NCBI GenBank assembly: GCA_002840715.1
Contig: PHBW01000011.1
Location: 1 to 64,000, forward strand
Source: Chloroflexi bacterium HGW-Chloroflexi-4
Lineage (GTDB): Bacteria > Chloroflexota > Anaerolineae > Anaerolineales > Anaerolineaceae
DNA length: 64,000 nucleotides
Reading direction: 5' to 3'
The notes under the pieces were generated by a model. That model had not been told where the DNA came from and did not search any database. It saw only the letters and a program-made list of their open reading frames with translations. Position numbers and translations under genes: made by a program. Every line of letters starts with the position of its first letter. Position 1 is the first letter of the stretch. This document shows, one piece after another, positions 8,810-17,337 of the stretch.

Positions 8810-11227
8810 CTAGTAGATTTTCGGAAAACGCAAGGGGGCCTGTTCTCGCATCAGGTCGTAGACATTGTCAAAAATCGATTCCACATTAGGCTTGGAGTAA
8901 TAATTCCCGTCAGCTCCATAAGCCGGACGGTGATTTGCCGCCGAGAGAGTACGAGGGGCTGAATCCAACCATTGATACCCCTTTTGAACCTCAATTACTT
9001 GCTGCATCATATAAGCCGTTGTACCCCCCGGCATATCTTCATCAAGGAACAAAATTCGTGATGTTTTTTTCAATGACTCCACGATCATGCCATTGATATC
9101 AAAAGGCAGCAAAGATTGGACGTCAATGACTTCGCTGTCAATTCCAGCAGCAGAAAGTTTTTCTGCAGCTTCAAACGCAATTCGAACCAATGCGCCATAC
9201 GTGACAATGGTCACATCCTTACCTGGTCTGACAATTTCAGGGATACCCAGGGGGACTGTGAACTCTGCCAAATTATCCGGTTTTCGTTCTTTGTATCGAT
9301 AACCACTTAATACTTCGACCACCAAACCCGGGTCATCCGACTTGAGCAAGGTATTGTAGAAACCTGCTGCCTGGGTCATGTTGCGTGGCACCAGGACATG
9401 CATGCCGTGAACCAGGTTGAGAATTCCTGCCATTTGTGAACCGGAGTGCCAAATACCCACCAACCGGTGTCCGCGCGTGCGTATGATCACCGGTGCTTTT
9501 TGTGCCCCGGCGGTTCGCCACCGTAAACTGGCCAAATCGTCTGACATTATTTGCAATGCATAGATGAGATAATCAAGGTATTGCATCTCACATATTGGTC
9601 GAAGTCCGCGCAAAGCCATGCCAATGGCCTGCCCCAGTATGGTTGCTTCACGAATACCAGTGTCACTGACGCGTAAAAGACCATACTTTTTTTGCATGTC
9701 ATGAAAACCCTGGTTCACATCACCCAATAGCCCAACATCTTCACCAAAAGCAATCAAACGCGGTTCTCTTGCAAAAGCCGCATCAAATGCAGCATTGAGA
9801 ATTTCAAACCCCATTACGGTTGGCGAGGATTCACTGAAAACCGGCGGAACGGGGGTGACGGCAAACGGAGATTCACTGGATGATGAAAAAAGGTGTGAAT
9901 CGTAATATTGTAGATTCTGTGACTCCATTTTTTTAGCAAAATCTACAATTTCAAGTCGGGCAGCAGAAGGCTCCGCTCGAGTGGCGACAAGACCAGCATG
10001 AAGCGCAACTGCAATATCTTTATATAAAGGAGCTGGAAGTTCTTCAAGGGTTTCGCGGGCTTGCTCTACCGATTCTGAATTTTGCATAGAATCAGAAACA
10101 TTATCCAACAAGACCAACGCTTCATCACGAAGCTGACGAATGGGTGTTTGGAAGGTTTCCCAGGCGGTTTTACGAGCCTTTTCAACGGTAACGTTATCTT
10201 CTTCCTGCCATTGGTCGATTTCACTATCGCGGGCGATACTCTCGGCAATGATCCATTTCCGGAACTGGATCAAACAATCATATTCCTTTTCCCATTTCAA
10301 CCTTTCAGCGGTTTTATAACGTTCATGAGAACCGGAAGTGGAATGACCCAGAGGTTGGGTTGCTTCGGTCACGTGTACCAGAGCAGGTATATGGTATTGT
10401 CGTGCAATAGCGGATGCCTGTTGGTAGGCGTTCAATAATTCGGGATAATTCCAGGCAGAAATGGAATATAGATCAAATCCCTTGTCACATGCCTCAGCCG
10501 GGCATGGATCCCGCTGGAATCCCTTGAGAATGGAATAGATATTTTCTTTCACCATTTGAAATTGGTTCGGGACCGATATTCCGTAACCGTCATCATAAAT
10601 GGTAATAATGGCAGGGGCATGCAAAACACCAATGGCATTTACAGCTTCCCAAAACAGCCCTTCTGAAGTGGAAGCATTGCCGATGGTCACCCAGGTTACT
10701 TCATCACCATTATGAGAAAAATTTTTAAACTGATGGAGGGATTCCATTTTGCGATATAACACTGAAGCATAAGATAATCCAACGGCACGGGGCATTTGCG
10801 CTGCCGTGGAGGCAATGTCTGCCGAAGTATTATATTTGTCCACCTGATTGAGCCAATTACCGTTGCTATCCAATAAATGCGAAGCAAAATGATTGCCCAT
10901 ATTTCTACCGCCGGAATGCGGTTCCAATTTCAGATCCGGATTTCCATAAATAGCGGCAAAGAATTGTTCGAGTGTCAGAGCTTCCAATGCCATCATCCAG
11001 GTTTGATCACGATAGTATCCTGAACGCCAATCGCCTTTTTGAAAAGCATGTGCAATGGCCAACTGAGCAAGCTCTTTTCCATCACCGAAAATGCCGAACT
11101 TGGCATTGCCAGTGAGCACTTCGCGTCTGCCGATTATCCCGGCCTGGCGAGAACGATAAGCGAGTCGATAATCCGCAATTATTTCAGCCGGACTAAACCT
11201 GATGTCATTTTTTTGTTTTAAACCCAT
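8810..11227 (-). CDS. 2-oxoacid dehydrogenase E1, fused alpha-beta subunits
   Basis: An 805-residue thiamine-diphosphate enzyme that decarboxylates a 2-oxoacid and acylates E2. The N-terminal half (about 1-390) is E1-alpha: HSGGRNMGNHFASHL, then a TPP/Mg segment reading GNASTSEG instead of the usual GDGxxxEG, and DDGYGISVPN. The C-terminal half (about 455-800) is E1-beta: IAFGEDVGLLGDV, ATILGQAIGMALRGLRPI, a transketolase C-domain with VTYGALVRIA and FLDEDMPGGTTAYM. Fused E1 of this kind with the GNxS variant is known from Bacteroidetes-type branched-chain dehydrogenases, so branched-chain oxoacids are a reasonable but unproven substrate. First gene of an E1-E2 operon, with GAGGAAA before the ATG and a good promoter upstream. 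Confidence 0.9.
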   Translation of the reverse strand: MGLKQKNDIRFSPAEIIADYRLAYRSRQAGIIGRREVLTGNAKFGIFGDGKELAQLAIAHAFQKGDWRSGYYRDQTWMMALEALTLEQFFAAIYGNPDLKLEPHSGGRNMGNHFASHLLDSNGNWLNQVDKYNTSADIASTAAQMPRAVGLSYASVLYRKMESLHQFKNFSHNGDEVTWVTIGNASTSEGLFWEAVNAIGVLHAPAIITIYDDGYGISVPNQFQMVKENIYSILKGFQRDPCPAEACDKGFDLYSISAWNYPELLNAYQQASAIARQYHIPALVHVTEATQPLGHSTSGSHERYKTAERLKWEKEYDCLIQFRKWIIAESIARDSEIDQWQEEDNVTVEKARKTAWETFQTPIRQLRDEALVLLDNVSDSMQNSESVEQARETLEELPAPLYKDIAVALHAGLVATRAEPSAARLEIVDFAKKMESQNLQYYDSHLFSSSSESPFAVTPVPPVFSESSPTVMGFEILNAAFDAAFAREPRLIAFGEDVGLLGDVNQGFHDMQKKYGLLRVSDTGIREATILGQAIGMALRGLRPICEMQYLDYLIYALQIMSDDLASLRWRTAGAQKAPVIIRTRGHRLVGIWHSGSQMAGILNLVHGMHVLVPRNMTQAAGFYNTLLKSDDPGLVVEVLSGYRYKERKPDNLAEFTVPLGIPEIVRPGKDVTIVTYGALVRIAFEAAEKLSAAGIDSEVIDVQSLLPFDINGMIVESLKKTSRILFLDEDMPGGTTAYMMQQVIEVQKGYQWLDSAPRTLSAANHRPAYGADGNYYSKPNVESIFDNVYDLMREQAPLRFPKIY

Positions 11228-11265
11228 AATTTTCCTCGATAAGATAAAAATACTCTTATTATTTG

Positions 11266-11294
11266 ATTGTAGGTGTTATGTCCAATAAATTCAA
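11266..11294 (-). promoter_or_regulatory. Promoter of the E1-E2 operon
   Basis: On the minus strand: TTGAAT (11294-11289), a 17-bp spacer and TACAAT (11271-11266). The leader is about 30 nt and contains the GAGGAAA ribosome-binding site. Confidence 0.65.
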
Positions 11295-11350
11295 TATGGG
11301 AGAAGATAGAGTTGGTAATTATGGGTTAAAAAACTCTTAACTTAAAATCC

Positions 11351-11430
11351 TTGAAACCCATTTTGGGTTGATGTATACTAACAGCAGATAAACACTTGGG
11401 TGCCCCCCTCACCCAGGTGTTTATCTTTTA
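11351..11430 (+). ncRNA. Candidate short hairpin RNA with its own promoter
   Basis: A well-formed promoter, TTGAAA (11351-11356), 17-bp spacer, TATACT (11374-11379), points rightward. Starting 7-11 nt later is a 17-bp stem (AGATAAACACTTGGGTG paired with CACCCAGGTGTTTATCT, one G-U) with a C-rich loop, then TTTAATG. The transcript would be about 45 nt if it ends here, or would run on into the next hairpin. No ORF is present. It lies antisense to nothing and between two minus-strand genes, so it is not the leader of either. The promoter and stem are seen directly; the RNA itself is inference. Confidence 0.4.
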
Positions 11431-11436
11431 ATGCAG

Positions 11437-11486
11437 ATACTAACAGACGACTGGTTTCTTGATAGAAACCGGTCGTCTGTTAGTAT
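11437..11486. repeat. 22-bp near-perfect inverted repeat
   Basis: Arms 11437-11458 and 11465-11486 pair over 22 bp with one G-T, around a 6-nt loop. The arm tip ATACTAACAG also occurs directly at 11375-11384, so the same 10-mer appears three times (two direct, one inverted) in 112 bp. Confidence 0.8.
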
Positions 11487-11512
11487 AAAAAACCGGAGAA
11501 ATCTCTCCGGTT
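11486..11512 (-). terminator. Rho-independent terminator for the 11.5-11.9 kb gene
   Basis: Minus-strand stem AACCGGAGA / TCTCCGGTT with a 4-nt loop followed by TTTTTTATA. Ten bases separate the hairpin from the stop codon of the upstream gene. Confidence 0.85.
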
Positions 11513-11523
11513 CAATTCATGTG

Positions 11524-11871
11524 TTAATCCATCAAATCATCTGAATCGTCGTATTCCAAATCAACTTCTGCATCTTCCCGCCTGATCCAAAGGAACAATA
11601 CCTGACCGTCATTCGTTTCGCTTGAACGGGCCGCCAGGATGGGTACTTTTTCTTCCAGACCCATTTCATTACGATAATGCAAGTAGATCGGTTGTTTCTG
11701 AGTCCACATACGATGGCATCTCTCAACCAGTGCCGGACCATTATAGGTGCGCAAACGGGTCAAGGCCGTGTAATAGACAGACGGGCTTTCGTTCAAACCC
11801 AACGCCCAGCCATCGTCTATGCTTTCAAAGACGGGGGGTGGACCTTCGATGATGGTAATTTTCTCGTCCAT
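11524..11871 (-). CDS. Conserved-looking small acidic protein, unknown
   Basis: A protein of about 115 residues whose family I do not recognise. The preferred start is ATG 11871 (MDEKITIIEG), which has GGAG about 7 nt upstream; ATGs at 11877 and 11898 are possible. The N-terminal half contains GPPPVFE and LGLNESP; the middle has ALTRLRTYNGPALVERCHRMW and a region that could form a short beta meander; the C-terminus is strongly acidic (EVDLEYDDSDD). There is no signal peptide or membrane segment. It is divergent from hsp20 (start codons about 180 bp apart) and is followed by its own terminator, so it is a single-gene unit. The base composition resembles the neighbours. No function is inferred. 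Confidence 0.7.
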   Translation of the reverse strand: MDEKITIIEGPPPVFESIDDGWALGLNESPSVYYTALTRLRTYNGPALVERCHRMWTQKQPIYLHYRNEMGLEEKVPILAARSSETNDGQVLFLWIRREDAEVDLEYDDSDDLMD

Positions 11872-12051
11872 ATTCATGCTCCGCAGACAGTTTACCATAA
11901 ACGTGCCATATCGGTTGGATTGTCCAATGTTAATAATTCTCTTATTATTATCGTCAATATTCTGATATGAATTAGATGAATCGTTAATCCTCCTTATATA
12001 CTGAAAATCTAAAATAATTACAAATAAACAATAAAGTAATGGAGGATCAAT

Positions 12052-12471
12052 ATGAATTTCTACTTAACCACCCCAACATCCGTTATGGAAGCGCGCCGCA
12101 GAATGATGAGACGCATGTTTGACGAAACTGCCGAAGAAGAACCCACTTTCAGCATTCCCATGAACTTGAGCTCCAACCAGGATGATTACACTATCAAAGC
12201 TTTCATCCCCGGGTTGCCTTCAGACGCCGTCAACATTCAATTCAATAATGGAATTTTGACCATCGACGGTGAATATCCTGAAGTTCAATTGGAAGACCAG
12301 GATGTACATCTTTCTGAACTGCCAGTTGGAAAATTCAGCCGCTCCATCGAGTTCACCAATCCGGTCGCTGCCGATAAGATTGAAGCCAATTTGAAAGACG
12401 GTGTGCTCACCTTGCGGATTCCAAAAGCTGAAGAAGCCAAGCCCAAGACGATCAAGATTTCTACCAAATAA
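12052..12471 (+). CDS. Small heat-shock protein, Hsp20/alpha-crystallin family
   Basis: A 139-residue ATP-independent holdase. The alpha-crystallin domain spans about 35-125: it opens with DDYTIKAFIPGLP, includes the beta6 loop region ILTIDGEYPE and ends with the family signature LKDGVLTLRIPK. The C-terminal IxI-type tail (IKI) can mediate oligomer contacts. A GGAGG site precedes the ATG. I looked for a CIRCE element (TTAGCACTC-N9-GAGTGCTAA) in the upstream 180 bp and found none, so heat control by HrcA is not supported here. A terminator follows directly. Confidence 0.93.
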   Translation: MNFYLTTPTSVMEARRRMMRRMFDETAEEEPTFSIPMNLSSNQDDYTIKAFIPGLPSDAVNIQFNNGILTIDGEYPEVQLEDQDVHLSELPVGKFSRSIEFTNPVAADKIEANLKDGVLTLRIPKAEEAKPKTIKISTK

Positions 12472-12489
12472 TCGTACAGTCATCACAAA

Positions 12490-12516
12490 ACGGACAGGAG
12501 TTTCCTGTCCGTTTTT
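12490..12516 (+). terminator. Terminator after hsp20
   Basis: ACGGACAGGA / TCCTGTCCGT, 10-bp perfect stem with a 3-nt loop and T5. Confidence 0.92.
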
Positions 12517-12527
12517 GATTAACCAGA

Positions 12528-12533
12528 TAAAAT
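12528..12533 (+). promoter_or_regulatory. -10 box directly before birA (leaderless type)
   Basis: TAAAAT followed by 6 nt (TACTTT) and then the birA ATG at 12540. No ribosome-binding site precedes the ATG. Confidence 0.5.
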
Positions 12534-12539
12534 TACTTT

Positions 12540-13352
12540 ATGGATCAACAAGAACTTGCCCAAGCCTTAGCACTTACATCTGTAATCGATTATCGCGCTT
12601 TTGAAACAATTGGCTCCACCAACGATGAAGCCCTCGCCTGGGCGGATGATGGTGCCCAGGATTACTCTTTAGTCATATCTGATGAGCAAACCAAAGGTCG
12701 TGGTCGATTTAAACGTCAATGGATCACGCGCCCGGGTTCTTCTCTGGCTTTCAGCCTGATCTTGAAACCTTCTGATGCTGAAATCGAACGCCTCAGTCTA
12801 TTCGCCCCTCTTTGCGGTATTGCCGTCCATGATGCGGTGAAATCATTAGTAAACCTTGAGCCCCAGATTAAGTGGCCGAACGATATCTTGATCAAACGCC
12901 AGAAATGCTGCGGCATACTTGTGGAAGCAAATTGGATCGATGGCCGCCCAAATGCAGTGATCTGCGGCATTGGCATCAATATCACAAGAGATTCAGTGCC
13001 CCCATCTGACGGACAGTTATTCTCTGCCGCCTGCCTTGAAGATTTTTCACATGCACCGATTGACCGATTTTTGGTGCTCCAACAAGTGTTGACCTACATC
13101 CAAAAATGGCGTGAAGCATTTGCCTCTCCCCTCTTTTTTGAGCATTGGACCAAACACCTCGCTTTTCTAGGTGAACAGGTGATGATTGTACAATCTGAAA
13201 AACAATCTATAATTGGGGTTGAAAAGGGAATTGACTCTAGCGGCAACCTGGTTTTGTTATTGGAAAACAACGAAGAAATTGCTTTGGAAGTTGGCGACGT
13301 TCATCTTCGCCCTATGAATGCTTCAACAAAAAGTGGAGGAAAAGATGCTTGA
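12540..13352 (+). CDS. birA: Biotin--[acetyl-CoA-carboxylase] ligase
   Basis: Activates biotin as biotinyl-AMP and attaches it to the lysine of carboxylase carrier domains. The 270-residue protein has only the catalytic and C-terminal SH3-like domains. The N-terminal helix-turn-helix of the repressor-type BirA is absent, so it is a monofunctional class I ligase. Motifs: ETIGSTNDEA (substrate entry), the biotinyl-AMP loop KGRGRFKRQW (GRGR), GSSLAFSLIL, and the ATP/biotin site KWPNDI followed by GILVEAN and GIGINI. The C-terminal domain (about 220-262) is the usual capping fold. The ATG has no Shine-Dalgarno and lies 6 nt after a -10 box. The last 8 nt overlap the start of the next small gene, which implies co-translation. 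Confidence 0.93.
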   Translation: MDQQELAQALALTSVIDYRAFETIGSTNDEALAWADDGAQDYSLVISDEQTKGRGRFKRQWITRPGSSLAFSLILKPSDAEIERLSLFAPLCGIAVHDAVKSLVNLEPQIKWPNDILIKRQKCCGILVEANWIDGRPNAVICGIGINITRDSVPPSDGQLFSAACLEDFSHAPIDRFLVLQQVLTYIQKWREAFASPLFFEHWTKHLAFLGEQVMIVQSEKQSIIGVEKGIDSSGNLVLLLENNEEIALEVGDVHLRPMNASTKSGGKDA

Positions 13353-13560
13353 TGATTTACGAAATTCAGCCAGCTCAGCCTTTGAAGAAGATCCTTTGAA
13401 TGAAAGGGTTTATGAATCTACAGAAAAATCACGCAAGAGCAAATTTCTAGGCATGAACGCCGGACAGCGATTTGTGATTGCTTTATTTGTGTTCCTCATG
13501 ATTGCGATCGTGGGTGTTTTTGTTTTGATCGTCTTTCAAAAAATTTACCCACCTATCTAG
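13345..13560 (+). CDS. Single-pass small membrane protein, unknown
   Basis: A 71-residue protein starting inside the birA stop region (8-nt overlap) with a GTGGAGGA site 5-6 nt before the ATG. A charged N-terminal half (about 1-38, including EEDPLNERVYESTEKSRKSK) is followed by one hydrophobic helix (about 44-66) and a short tail, so it is probably a type II or C-tail-anchored protein. I do not recognise the family. Co-transcription with birA is likely from the overlap and the shared terminator, but this says nothing firm about role. Confidence 0.65.
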   Translation: MLDDLRNSASSAFEEDPLNERVYESTEKSRKSKFLGMNAGQRFVIALFVFLMIAIVGVFVLIVFQKIYPPI

Positions 13561-13601
13561 ATGTGAACCCATTGTATTTTGATATATTTGGTTAAGAACA
13601 A

Positions 13602-13633
13602 AAAATCCGAATTCTGTCTGGAATTCGGATTTT
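13602..13633. terminator. Bidirectional terminator between birA operon and gyrA
   Basis: 13-bp perfect stem (13602-13614 and 13621-13633) with a 6-nt loop. A/T tracts on both flanks make it usable on both strands. Confidence 0.9.
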
Positions 13634-13657
13634 CCTTTGCCTTGTTATTTCGTTTAA

Positions 13658-16285
13658 TTATTCTTGGTCGGAATTGTCTTCTTCTGTTTCTATGTCTTCA
13701 GCCTCAACCTCATCAGTTTCAATCTCAAGGATCTCAGTCTCGTCAACCACAGAATCAATCTGGTCAATCTCATTGAGTTCTTCAGAAATTTCGGCAACAG
13801 ACTCTTCAGAGGCGCGTTTTTCTTGCATGGCAGGATCGTTACGTTCGAGATCTTTCGCCGCCATTCTCGCCACCGAAGCCACAATACTGTCTTTCAGATC
13901 CATCACCTTGAATCCACGAGTTGAACGTCCGCTCATGGAAATGACCTTAACTTTCAACCGCAGCATGATGCCGCCCGATGAAATCATGGTGACATCGTCG
14001 TCATCCTGGACCACGCGGGCGTCGGCAATTTCGCCGATCTTGGGCAAACTCTTTTGGTCGATGGTTGCCACGCCGCCAGTTGCCCTGCCTTTAGTGGGAT
14101 ATTCTTCAAGCCTTGAACATTTGCCAAAGCCATTTTCAGTCACCACCAACAGCTTGCCCTGGGGTTCAATCACATCCATCGAAGCGAGTTTATCGCCCGG
14201 TTTTAGGTTAATACCGGTGACGCCTGCAGCCTGGCGGCCCATGGTGCGGATGGAAGATTCCTTGATGCGCAATGCCTGTCCGCGCCGGGTGACCATTATG
14301 ATTTCGTCTTTACCAGTGGTCAGCTTAACCCAGCCGAGCTTGTCGTTTTCATCCAAATTCATGGCGATCAAACCTGAAGGTCTGACACTGGCAAACTCAG
14401 AAAGCTCCACGCGCTTCACACGGCCGTTGACGGTGGCCATGGTGAAACAGGAGCCGTTTTCAAAATTAGGCACGGATACGGCCGCTGTGATGCGTTCAGA
14501 GGGATCCATGGCCAGCACATTGACAATGGGGATGCCGCGATCGGTGCGGTTGGCATCAGGAATCTGGTAGACCTTTTCAGAATACACTTTACCTTTATCC
14601 GAGAAGAACAGGAGTGTATGCAGTGTACGCGCAGGTACAAGTAGCACCACCTCATCCTCATTGCGGACGGTTTGGCCAGAAACGCCGCGGCCGCCGCGAC
14701 CCTGAGTGCGATAAAGATTGGCGGCGACTCGCTTTATATAACCGCGCTGAGTAAATGTGATTAGCACGGATTCGTCAGCGACCAGGTCCTCTTCCCTCAA
14801 TTCTTCGTGAGCTTCAGCCACGATGCGAGTTCGGCGTTCGTCACCTGTTTTTTCAGCCACCAAGGCCAGGTCTTCTTTTATAACTGCCAAAATCTTTTTG
14901 GGATGTGCTAGTAAATCTTCGAGGTACTCAATCTTGGAGAGCACATCGCGGTGCTCATCTTCAATTTTCTGTCGTTCAAGCGCAGAAAGTCTGCGAAGTT
15001 GCATATCCAAAATGGCTTGCGCCTGAATTTCAGTCAGGCCAAAGCGGCTGACCAAGTTCGCCTTCGCAACATCAGGATCTTTCGATTCACGGATGGTTTT
15101 AATGACATCATCCAGGTTGGCCAAAGCAATCAGCAAGCCATCCAAAATATGGGCACGAGCGCGTGCTTTATCCAGTTCAAATTGCGACCGGCGGGTAATG
15201 ATCACCTGGCGATGTTCAATAAAGAGCTGCAGAGCGCGTTTGAGTGATAACAATCTGGGCTGGGCATCCACCAGCGCCAACAGGTGCACGCTGAAAGTGG
15301 ATTGAAGCGCAGTGTATTTATAAAGCTGGTTAAGCACCTGGTTGGGTTGAGCTCCACGGCGAAGCTCAATGACGATGCTCATGCCCCGGCGGTCTGATTC
15401 ATCACGCAAATCAGAAATGGCATCCAGTTTGCCACTGCGAGCCAGTTCGGCAATGCGTTCAATCAGGCTGGTTTTATTGACCTGATAGGGAATTTCAGTA
15501 ATCACGATTTGATAGCGGTTGCCCTTCATCTCTTCGATGTGAGCCATGCCGCGCACTACCAATCTTCCTCGCCCGGTGCTGTAAGCTTGCTGAATGCTGT
15601 CGCGGCCAACAATCATGCCGCCGGTTGGGAAGTCAGGTCCGTGCACGAATTGCATTAAATCTTCGACTGAAATATCTTCAACTTCATCGAAGTGATCAAT
15701 CATATAACCGGTGGCGGCAGATAATTCACGCAAATTGTGGGGCGGAATACTGGTCGCCATACCGACTGCGATACCTGAAGAACCGTTCAACAAAAGGTTT
15801 GGCAGTTTTGAGGGTAAGACGGTGGGTTCCTTAAGGGAGCCGTCAAAGTTGTCAATAAAATCTACCGTGTTTTTATCAATATCCAGCAGCATTTCTTCGG
15901 CTGTGCCGTGCAAACGCGCTTCGGTATACCTCATCGCAGCGGGAGAATCGCCATCAATCGAGCCAAAGTTACCCTGTCCATCCACGAGCAAGTAGCGCAT
16001 TGAAAAATCCTGCGCCATTCTGGCCATGGAGTCATAGATGGAGACATCGCCATGGGGATGATATTTGCCAAGCACTTCGCCCACAATACGCGCGGATTTC
16101 TTAAATGCGGTATTGGAACGGATGCCCATATCATACATGGCATAAAGGATACGCCGGTGAACTGGTTTGAGTCCATCGCGTGCATCTGGCAGGGCTCTGG
16201 CGACGATTACGCTCATGGCATAATCAAGGTAAGCCGAGCGCATTTGTTCATCAATATCGACTTGTTGAATGTTTCCGAAATCCAT
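13658..16285 (-). CDS. gyrA: DNA gyrase subunit A
   Basis: The breakage-reunion subunit of the type IIA topoisomerase that introduces negative supercoils. At 875 residues it has typical length. The winged-helix domain carries the catalytic tyrosine Y120 in [10 protein letters not shown], and the quinolone-resistance region reads [10 protein letters not shown] (residues 76-85). The C-terminal beta-pinwheel contains the GyrA box QGRGGRG, which marks true gyrase rather than topoisomerase IV. The last 55 residues are a very acidic tail (Glu/Asp/Ile repeats) beyond the pinwheel; similar acidic tails tune supercoiling in other gyrases. Oddity: the position equal to E. coli Ser83 (Mycobacterium Ala90) is valine (V81). 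AAGGAAG precedes the ATG. gyrB is not in the window, so the subunits are unlinked here. Confidence 0.97.
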   Translation of the reverse strand: MDFGNIQQVDIDEQMRSAYLDYAMSVIVARALPDARDGLKPVHRRILYAMYDMGIRSNTAFKKSARIVGEVLGKYHPHGDVSIYDSMARMAQDFSMRYLLVDGQGNFGSIDGDSPAAMRYTEARLHGTAEEMLLDIDKNTVDFIDNFDGSLKEPTVLPSKLPNLLLNGSSGIAVGMATSIPPHNLRELSAATGYMIDHFDEVEDISVEDLMQFVHGPDFPTGGMIVGRDSIQQAYSTGRGRLVVRGMAHIEEMKGNRYQIVITEIPYQVNKTSLIERIAELARSGKLDAISDLRDESDRRGMSIVIELRRGAQPNQVLNQLYKYTALQSTFSVHLLALVDAQPRLLSLKRALQLFIEHRQVIITRRSQFELDKARARAHILDGLLIALANLDDVIKTIRESKDPDVAKANLVSRFGLTEIQAQAILDMQLRRLSALERQKIEDEHRDVLSKIEYLEDLLAHPKKILAVIKEDLALVAEKTGDERRTRIVAEAHEELREEDLVADESVLITFTQRGYIKRVAANLYRTQGRGGRGVSGQTVRNEDEVVLLVPARTLHTLLFFSDKGKVYSEKVYQIPDANRTDRGIPIVNVLAMDPSERITAAVSVPNFENGSCFTMATVNGRVKRVELSEFASVRPSGLIAMNLDENDKLGWVKLTTGKDEIIMVTRRGQALRIKESSIRTMGRQAAGVTGINLKPGDKLASMDVIEPQGKLLVVTENGFGKCSRLEEYPTKGRATGGVATIDQKSLPKIGEIADARVVQDDDDVTMISSGGIMLRLKVKVISMSGRSTRGFKVMDLKDSIVASVARMAAKDLERNDPAMQEKRASEESVAEISEELNEIDQIDSVVDETEILEIETDEVEAEDIETEEDNSDQE

Positions 16286-16417
16286 TTGTGTCTTCCTTCG
16301 AGATGAGAATAACCGGCTAATTATACCTCAAGCTAACTGCCACTACATTTTTCTTAATATTGATATTACCTTCGGCTTAATTTTTTTTCATTTTATCGAG
16401 TTAATGATTTTTTCCGA

Positions 16418-16423
16418 TATAAT
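16418..16423 (+). promoter_or_regulatory. -10 box 7 nt before pstS
   Basis: TATAAT followed by CAGTAAT and the pstS ATG. No clear -35 hexamer lies at 16-18 bp, which fits an activator-dependent promoter, as expected for phosphate genes; no confident Pho box is visible. Confidence 0.5.
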
Positions 16424-16430
16424 CAGTAAT

Positions 16431-17336
16431 ATGAGGCGAAAGTTTGTTTTTATCTTATTATTACTAATCCTCTGTCTGACTGCCTGCGGAACAAAGGCAG
16501 GGTCAAATGCACCAAACCCCGATAACACAGAACAATCACAATATATTGATAATAAAGGTTCTGATACCATCGTCAACCTGGCTTTAGCGTGGGCCGAGAG
16601 ATACCAAACCATAAAGCCAAATGTACAAATATCGGTAACAGGCGGCGGCTCAGGCACAGGATTGACTGCCTTGGTAAATAAATCTGTCGATATTGCCAAT
16701 GCGTCCCGCCAAATCAAACAGGAAGAGTTGGACGCAGCAAAAGCAGCCGGATTGAATCCGCAGGAATTTGTAATCGCCAGAGATGCGATAGCCGTGATCA
16801 TCAACCCGGAAAATCCTGTGGATCATCTCACATTGACTCAACTTTCTGCAATTTATCGCGGCGAAATCACCAATTGGAAGGAAGTTGGTGGAGAAGATCG
16901 CCCGATTGTAAAGCTTTCACGCGAAACCAATTCTGGAACCCACGTTTTCTTCCTTGAGACAGTGATCCGCTTTAGCAACAAAGATGATAAAACCATTTTT
17001 TCAGCCAATACACTACTGCTGCCTTCTTCAGAGGGGATTATCGCAGAAGTACGAGAAAACCCAAATGCCATCGGCTATGATGGTCTTGGCTATGTCACTT
17101 CGGAAGTAAAAATGGTGGCCATATCATCCCTTGAGACACCGGAAGTTTACGTCATCCCATCCGCGGCAACCGTTGCCGATAGCTCTTATTTGATTTCACG
17201 TAATCTATATATGTATACCCCTGACGTTCCAACCGGTGAAATCAAAGCCTATATTGAATGGATTATGTCCGCAGAGGCGCAGCAAATCGTTAAAGATTTA
17301 GGATTCGTTCCTATTGTTGAAAATGAGAGAGAATAG
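16431..17336 (+). CDS. pstS: Phosphate ABC transporter substrate-binding lipoprotein PstS
   Basis: Captures inorganic phosphate outside the membrane for the PstCAB permease. About 301 residues from ATG 16431; longer readings extend back over gyrA and the promoter and are rejected. It has a lipoprotein signal peptide with lipobox LTAC (Cys about residue 19). Mature features of PstS: KGSDTIVNLA (phosphate-contact loop), SVTGGGSGTGLTALVN (second contact loop), and later SRETNSGTHVFFLE with the conserved SGT. The length is slightly short of the E. coli form but standard for lipoprotein PstS. The mRNA appears leaderless. First gene of pstSCAB; the next gene starts 1 nt after the stop. Confidence 0.93.
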   Translation: MRRKFVFILLLLILCLTACGTKAGSNAPNPDNTEQSQYIDNKGSDTIVNLALAWAERYQTIKPNVQISVTGGGSGTGLTALVNKSVDIANASRQIKQEELDAAKAAGLNPQEFVIARDAIAVIINPENPVDHLTLTQLSAIYRGEITNWKEVGGEDRPIVKLSRETNSGTHVFFLETVIRFSNKDDKTIFSANTLLLPSSEGIIAEVRENPNAIGYDGLGYVTSEVKMVAISSLETPEVYVIPSAATVADSSYLISRNLYMYTPDVPTGEIKAYIEWIMSAEAQQIVKDLGFVPIVENERE

Positions 17337-17337
17337 A

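Noticed and set aside
11899-12051. CIRCE or other heat-shock operator upstream of hsp20
   Set aside because: No TTAGCACTC/GAGTGCTAA pair found; only a weak TTGGA-TTG-TCCAA palindrome.
13674-14570. 298-residue open frame antisense to the gyrA C-terminal region
   Set aside because: Its composition is Ser/Thr-rich as expected for the reverse of GyrA codons, and gyrA itself is certain.
16269-16430. Long N-terminal extension of PstS
   Set aside because: It overlaps gyrA and would bury the lipoprotein signal peptide.
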